From Dendrophyllia cribrosa (Eukaryota; Cnidaria; Anthozoa; Scleractinia; Dendrophylliidae): a stretch of DNA of 64,000 nt. The DNA lies in NCBI GenBank assembly GCA_024195265.1, contig JAJLRJ010000014.1:23379509-23443508 (forward strand). Reading direction: 5' to 3'. This document shows positions 43,602 through 64,000 of the stretch, piece by piece. Made by a program: the position numbers and the translations under genes. The notes under the pieces are model-generated. The model did no database searches. It saw nothing but the letters and a program-made list of their open reading frames with translations, and had not been told where the DNA came from. Every line of letters starts with the position of its first letter. The first letter of the stretch is position 1.

Positions 43602-43999
43602 TATTTGAATCTTTTTACGGTGGTCAATTTACCTTATCGACTCAGTCGATAAAACTAAATTCTCGTATTAATTTAAATGTTCATTATGTGATGCCCTGGG
43701 GGCAAAATCAATATGGCTGCCGTATCTGCGAAACGGGGTATTATACAAGCCAGAATGTTATAAGTTTGTCTGTGCTATCTTCCTGAAGAGTAATCGCTTA
43801 TTCGTTTTCTCCTTAAATAGTGGACTGGATCTCTTGAATCACTCGGTATTCTATTGTCTTTATATTTCCATCTGTTGTGGCGATCGTGGTACGAATGAGC
43901 GATATCAATATTCTGAAATTGTAAAACGAACATAGAATTAGTTTTCTCAAACTCATTAATAACTCATATTAAAGCGTGATCTTATTCCTTCGTTTTCTC

Positions 44000-44090
44000 C
44001 GCATTTAATGATCAGTTTAAGAAGCTTTATCAAACACTCAAAAGAGTGTTTCATCAGGTGTCCAAACACCTCGAAGTGGGTTAAAAAAAA
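44000..44090. repeat. AAACACTC/GAGTGTTT hairpin repeat
   Basis: TCAAACACTCAAAAGAGTGTTTCATCAGG followed by CCAAACACCTCGAAG matches a decayed foldback at 10465-10610 in UBE2G2 intron 4. Confidence 0.6.
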
Positions 44091-44700
44091 CCTCCCCCTG
44101 GATGGGATGCTAGTCCATCACAGAGTTTCCCCCCAGCATTATGTCGCTGGTACCCATTTATACACCTGGGTGGAGAGAGACAACGTGGAGCAAAGTTTCT
44201 TGTCTAAAGAAACAACACGACGGCAGAGACCAGGCTCGAACCACCGACCTTCATGGCCCTGTCACACTATTGCGTATCGTACCAGCGTATGCCAGCGTAT
44301 GAAAAATATCACTCATACGCTGGTATACGCTGACATACGCTAGGGGGGTACGTTAGGCATAGGTTGTATACGTTTCAAGCACGGTCGCATACGGTGGCAT
44401 ACGCTGGCATACGGCGAGGCAGAAATTTTTTTTTGAGCATGCTTAAAAATTTTGTGCGTATTCGGACGTCTGGTTTATTGGCTAAGCATACGCTAGGCAT
44501 ACGCTGAATACGCAAGAGTTACGCTAGAGGTACGTTACTCATAGGTCAAGTACGCTGGTCATTTTGTGCGTATGAAAATTATTTTATGAATTTTCATACG
44601 CAACTCATACGTTTCTCTCGTACGCAATAGTGTGACAGGGCCTTCAGGTTAAAAGTCCGACGCGCTAACCACTAGACCACCGCACCTTCACAGACCGTAG
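44091..44700 (-). mobile_element. tRNA-derived SINE interrupted by a MITE
   Basis: Reverse-strand copy of the 22236 SINE: CCTGGATGGGATGC, CTGGGTGGAGAGAGAC, GGCTCGAACC (B box), then, after the insertion, CGCTAACCACTAGACCAC (A-box side). The MITE at 44255-44642 splits it. Confidence 0.8.
44255..44642. mobile_element. CATACGC-rich MITE, copy 1
   Basis: Ends GGCCCTGTCACACTATTGCGTA and TACGCAATAGTGTGACAGGGCC are inverted repeats, flanked by TTCA. About 20 CATACGC/GCGTATG-type heptamers fill the 388 bp. Copy 2 is at 62412-62819. Confidence 0.88.
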
Positions 44701-44716
44701 ACAACTATGTTAGCTG

Positions 44717-60144
<15,428 letters not shown>

Positions 60145-60250
60145 CTTGTTTTGTCATTTTGAAGTCGACCGCTGTGCGAAGCCAAAGCTCGTCCCCAGGG
60201 TCTTCTTCGTAGTCGAGGTTCTCCGCGAAGAAAAAGACGGTGAAAAAAGT
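60145..60250 (-). promoter_or_regulatory. PIGA promoter/5' region
   Basis: The PIGA start codon at 60144-60142 lies inside ACAAGATGGCGGCCGCC on the minus strand, a YY1-like motif also found at the LSM5 start. An AACCTCGTCCCC-type MITE fragment lies at about 60185-60215. No TATA box seen. Confidence 0.55.
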
Positions 60251-61929
60251 GGACCTCAATCATCAAGATGTATCTTCGATAGAACAAGAACGATCTTTGA
60301 CTTGGGTCTTGATAAGGACATGATATGTTCCTACTGTTGTTTAATTCCATTTATCGGTTTCGTCTATGCTGAGCGGAAACATATATTTTAATGTTTATTT
60401 TAATTTTTATTTTTATTTTTATTTTTCCGGGAAAAACGAATCTAAAAATAATTCAGCCTGTAAAAACGTAGGCTCGATTACCAGCCGTTTTGTGCGCCCG
60501 CGCCTGAAAATCGAGCCTGGTAAAAAGTGAAAAGGCTGTGACAAGAATTGATTACAGTTGATCGCCTGGTTTCCATGACAGCCTGGTTTCCATGGCAGCC
60601 TGGTAATGGCAGGCATGTTGATCATAATAATGAATCACTATTCTTTGGTGTCTTTGAATTTTTATTTAACACGCTGTTATTTACTGGATTCCCTTCCCCA
60701 GGGAAAACTACGCATTAAAAGATTATGACACCTTTGTAATTAATTACCAATGATTACTCGGTTTCGGTTGTAAAATCATCTTTCTGAACAATTTGAGCAT
60801 ATAACGTTTCAAGGTTTTGAACGCAAGGGGTATTGAATTAAAAGACGTTCTCGCTCGGTTAGTTCGGCTGCCGATTTTCTTTAACCCAATACCTTTAAAA
60901 GTGATCTGTTCACAGGCTAAATGTTTCAGATACCTTGAAGACAAATTGAAACGATGGCATTCTCGTTTTTGAATATTCAGTTATAGGCTGCTTTCCCAGC
61001 AACAGTTGGGTTGTCATGTAAAATCAAGAATGTTGATTAATTTTCCCGAATCTGTTGAATAAACATGTTCACGACGTGAAAAAAAAGAAGATTCCGTTTA
61101 TAAAGGTTGAATTTTTACTTACAACGAATGACGAGTGGGATTTTCCCGCCCAAAACTGGTAAGTGTTCGTTGTTTTCTTGACTGGTTTAGAACTGATAAT
61201 TGCACAACACACAATAATGTGAGCTTAAATGCTAAAACTGTCTCATGGTGTAATTTCCTCTCTCAATTCAATATAATCACCTTTTGAAAAGCGCTATACA
61301 CAACTCAAAACATAGCTAGACCCTCACCCATAAGAGATAAGAGGACGTTTCTGTATAAAACGTTTAAATGCAGAGGACCACTCAACACTACGATAAATAG
61401 TGGTAACTTTCTTTCCGGATCTCCTTTATGAAGGGATGCGAGTACTAGACGTCACCCAAAGTGTAGAAAAACCATTTAAAATGCAAAGCTAGTCCAACGG
61501 AAATTAAGGGCAGGTTTAATGGCCAATATTTCGACTAATAGAACTAGTCTTCTACAGGGCCAGCGTTGGAGTGAAAATAATATACAACGGCTCTAAAACT
61601 TGAATATAGATAACAAGCACATGATTGACTAATATAAGATTACATGAAAAATATCTAACTAAGTTGTAACAAGAACGCTATAACGCTTAGAACGCCTAGA
61701 ACGCTTCTACTGCAAGTAGCGTTTCGCGTAGAGATTTGATCTTTGTGACAATGTTTTGTGGTGACATATAGGTGCTTTAATCTTATCAAATATGTTATAC
61801 AAACGCCAAACAGAAATCGTGTAGCAGTAAAGTAATCTTTAATTTAGGTATTATGTATGTATTAGGCATTATAGTGTATTATGATTTGGGCATTTTTACT
61901 GACCACTGGTATCTTAGACTGTGATAGTG
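60251..61929. other. Gene-poor stretch upstream of PIGA
   Basis: No recognised coding sequence. A TTTATTTTTA simple repeat at 60390-60425 and GGTTTCCATG(A/G)CAGCCT repeats at 60570-60605 are visible. CCAATATTTCGACTAATAGAAC at 61521 resembles the end of a retroelement, but I cannot classify it. Confidence 0.4.
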
Positions 61930-62125
61930 AACGCGTTTCTGGAAAATAGCGAGTCTAAAAAAGGTCTAGGATAGGGTAGGATTTTTCGGTGTTTAGTCTA
62001 GAATAGGGTTGCAAAATGCAGCTAAAATGGTCTAGTATAGGTTAAGGGTCTCAGAGTCCCAGCGGCACACTCCCGCCCAAAAATTTGCAGAGTGCCCCCC
62101 CCGGGGGGTTATCTTCTCGCTCAGT
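61930..62125. repeat. Reiterated repeat with GGTCTAGGATAGGG units
   Basis: Units TCTAG(A/G)ATAGGG recur four to five times. The right end, GTCCCAGCGGCACACTCCCGCCC then GTGCCCCCCCCGGGGGG, is the family ending shared with 50620 and 28690. Confidence 0.65.
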
Positions 62126-62411
62126 TTGAAAAAATACCGGCCGAGAGTTCAAAGGCAGCAAATGGCGAATGGACGAGAAGTTACGGAACGATATACTTGA
62201 AACACAAAAAAAGGTAACTTTTTTCGCTCGTTTATCCGATCATAACGATATGAAAGAATTCGATTTTCAAGTACTTTCAGTCGCTTTATCTAACTCCCAC
62301 TGAATAACAAGTGAATGACTCGGGAAATAATTGTGAACAATACTGAGTTACTATTGGCGAGATGTGCTCTGTAAGCAACTTTTTGAATAGCGCAATCCAG
62401 ATCAAAATAAA

Positions 62412-62819
62412 GGCCCTGTCACACTATTGCGTATTAAACAAACGTATGAGTTGCGTATGAAAATTCATAAATAAATTTTCATACGCACAAAATTCCCTTG
62501 ACAATACAGCGTATGACCAGCGTACCTGACTTATGAGTAACGTACCTCTGGCGTAACTCTCGCGTATTCAGCGTATGCCTAGCGTATGTTTAGCGTATAA
62601 ACCATACGTCCGAATACGCACAAAATTTTTAAGCATGCTTAAAAAAAAATTTCTGCCTCGCCGTATGCCGGCGTATGCCACCGCATACGACCCTGCATGA
62701 AATGTATACAACCTATGCCTAACGTACCCCTAGCGTATGTCAGCGTATACCAGCGTATGAGTGATATTTTTCATACGCTGTCATACGCTAGTACGATACG
62801 CAATAGCGGTGACAGGGCC
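62412..62819. mobile_element. CATACGC-rich MITE, copy 2
   Basis: Ends GGCCCTGTCACACTATTGCG and CGCAATAGCGGTGACAGGGCC match the 44255 element in opposite orientation. The GCGTATG heptamer recurs about twenty times. One G insertion lies in the right end. Confidence 0.88.
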
Positions 62820-64000
62820 ATAAGTCTTTCATCGCTTTTTTTTTAAATCCTATACTAAATACCAAGTGAAGGACGCTTCAAACGGATTTAGTTTTGCTAA
62901 GAAAATAACCTACATTTCACGAGAAAAAACTATATTATTCAAGTCCAAAGATTAAGAACAAAAGGTTCGTTCAGACAATTACTGAGGTATCAAAAGAAAT
63001 CATTTCTGGGCGCGTGATTTTTGTTCTTTCGATTATTAGAAGTGAACACAGTTTTAAATAAATGTCCTGCCTTTTAGACGAGAGAATACCTTATCCACAG
63101 ATTGAAAGTTTCTCAAACATCGATGAAAACACCGGCGAAATAGAAAGCTGAGGCTTATAGCATTTTGCATGTTTATATTTCCTTTCAACTAAAAGCGGAG
63201 TAGCAATGATACCGTTGTCATGCGAGATAAAAATGTTTCTCATGTTTAAAGAGACACTAATAAAATTCCTCAGCCTCTTTCCCTTAATTCCAAATATCAA
63301 AATACAAGTTTCTTGCTCCCGTAAGTTTCGTATATAAAAAGTGGGGAGAAGTCGTTGAAATATCAAGAGAATTCATCTTGGATGATATCATATCCTTAAT
63401 TCTCATGACCTGTCTGATTGATTAATCACTTCGACTTATTGGTATTACAACTGAGGAGAAATTTGTTGATGATCACTATCGGGACTTAAAGAGTAAATAA
63501 AGAAGCCTTTTTCAATGATTATACACTCTAAAAAGGACAGTGAGTGAAGAAGACTAACGCTGGTATGTTTACATTTTTGTTCTTTATACCCGGTTGTTTG
63601 TGATAAATAATTACGAACAATATATAGGTTACTATTGGCGAGATGGGCAATTGTAAACAGGTTTTTGGTATGTAGTAAAAGTGCTTTCCAGATGAAAATA
63701 AGTCTCAGTAACTCTATTGGCGGAGAGTCATCTGTTTGCAAAGGTGAAGCAATACTTCCGAATGTAACGACTCCTCGAAAGTAGCAATTGTACAATGCTG
63801 CTCAGTCCGAAAGTAACAAGGGTCGTTACTTTCGGTAAAACTTCAGAGGTTAAGGTGGTTCTGCATTGGTTTGGATAATAAGTTTCCAGTTTTTTCTCCG
63901 AGTTAGGAGATTTTTCACTGTTTTTTCGCATCCGGCTTAATCGCCGCTACAACCGTTATGTAAACATTCAATTTTTCGTATCATTTACAATGCATACTGT
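62820..64000. other. Right edge, unassigned
   Basis: No recognised gene. Near 63770-63840 an imperfect inverted repeat is built on CGAAAGTA and TACTTTCGG; similar CCGAAAGTAGCAGCCCTGCT sequence occurs near 48937, so it is a dispersed repeat. Confidence 0.4.

Larger units (their letters stand above)
35316..43679. mobile_element. Head-to-head Penelope-like element dimer with one shared target duplication
   Basis: TATTAATTTAAATG at 35316-35329 recurs at 43666-43679 and brackets 8336 bp. Reading outward from the centre, each strand carries a 5'-truncated copy followed directly by a full-length copy. The minus side is 39341 to 35330 and the plus side 39339 to 43665. The arms pair about position 39525 with a loop near 370 bp. 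Arms differ visibly at one base (35552 G versus A elsewhere). The right outer copy lacks the last roughly 60 bp present in the other three. A tandem partial plus full copy is the usual Penelope pLTR arrangement; the mirror-image doubling is unusual. Confidence 0.9.

Noticed and set aside
44000..44060. Hammerhead ribozyme from CCTGATGAAACACTC (minus strand)
   Set aside because: CUGAUGA and a strong stem II are present, but the required GAAA after stem II is replaced by UGAUAA, so it is only a hairpin repeat.

Overview
The window is eukaryotic nuclear DNA, most likely from an anthozoan cnidarian and probably a stony coral. The evidence is a set of intron-rich genes with animal-type splice sites, plus a dense mixture of tRNA-derived SINEs, short foldback or MITE-like DNA elements, Penelope-like retroelements, a BEL/Pao element, and long poly(G)/poly(C) tracts. 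The species is an inference; no search could be run. All gene models below were built by hand by matching GT/AG splice sites, reading phase and remembered protein families, and every junction reported closes in frame.

Layout of host genes. (1) 238-3402 (+): a three-exon gene joining two cGAS-like/Mab-21 nucleotidyltransferase domains in one 707-residue protein; its 5' end may lie outside the window. (2) 4747-7904 (-): LSM5, five exons, 91 residues. (3) 8082-11650 (+): UBE2G2, seven exons, 165 residues, head-to-head with LSM5 with 177 bp between start codons. (4) 16609-27240 (-): a beta-1,4-galactosyltransferase-family (probably GalNAc-transferase-like) type II Golgi enzyme, seven exons, 415 residues. 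(5) 44717-60144 (-): PIGA, the catalytic subunit of the enzyme that starts GPI-anchor synthesis, 13 exons, 437 residues. No operon logic applies; the genes are housekeeping or glycosylation genes, except for the first, which looks like an innate-immunity sensor.

Mobile DNA. Introns and intergenic DNA are filled with repeats. The outstanding one is at 35316-43679. Two virtually identical full-length Penelope-like elements, each with a 903-residue reverse transcriptase/GIY-YIG protein, lie on opposite strands. Each is preceded by a truncated copy, and the two truncated copies meet head-to-head at the centre. A single 14-bp target-site duplication brackets the whole palindrome. A BEL/Pao LTR retrotransposon (52951-59403, LTRs about 1% diverged, 5-bp duplication CATGG) sits antisense in PIGA intron 2, inside a MITE that itself interrupts a SINE. 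Many smaller elements with clear terminal inverted repeats and target duplications are listed individually (hAT-like, piggyBac-like, MULE-like, mariner-like, foldbacks).

The regions 11651-16608, 27241-35315 and 60145-64000 hold no gene I can recognise, only repeats, one possible small orphan exon (33822-33920) and unexplained sequence. The two observations most worth following up are the tandem cGAS-like protein with one intact and one apparently dead active site, and the head-to-head Penelope dimer with its ribozyme-like motifs.
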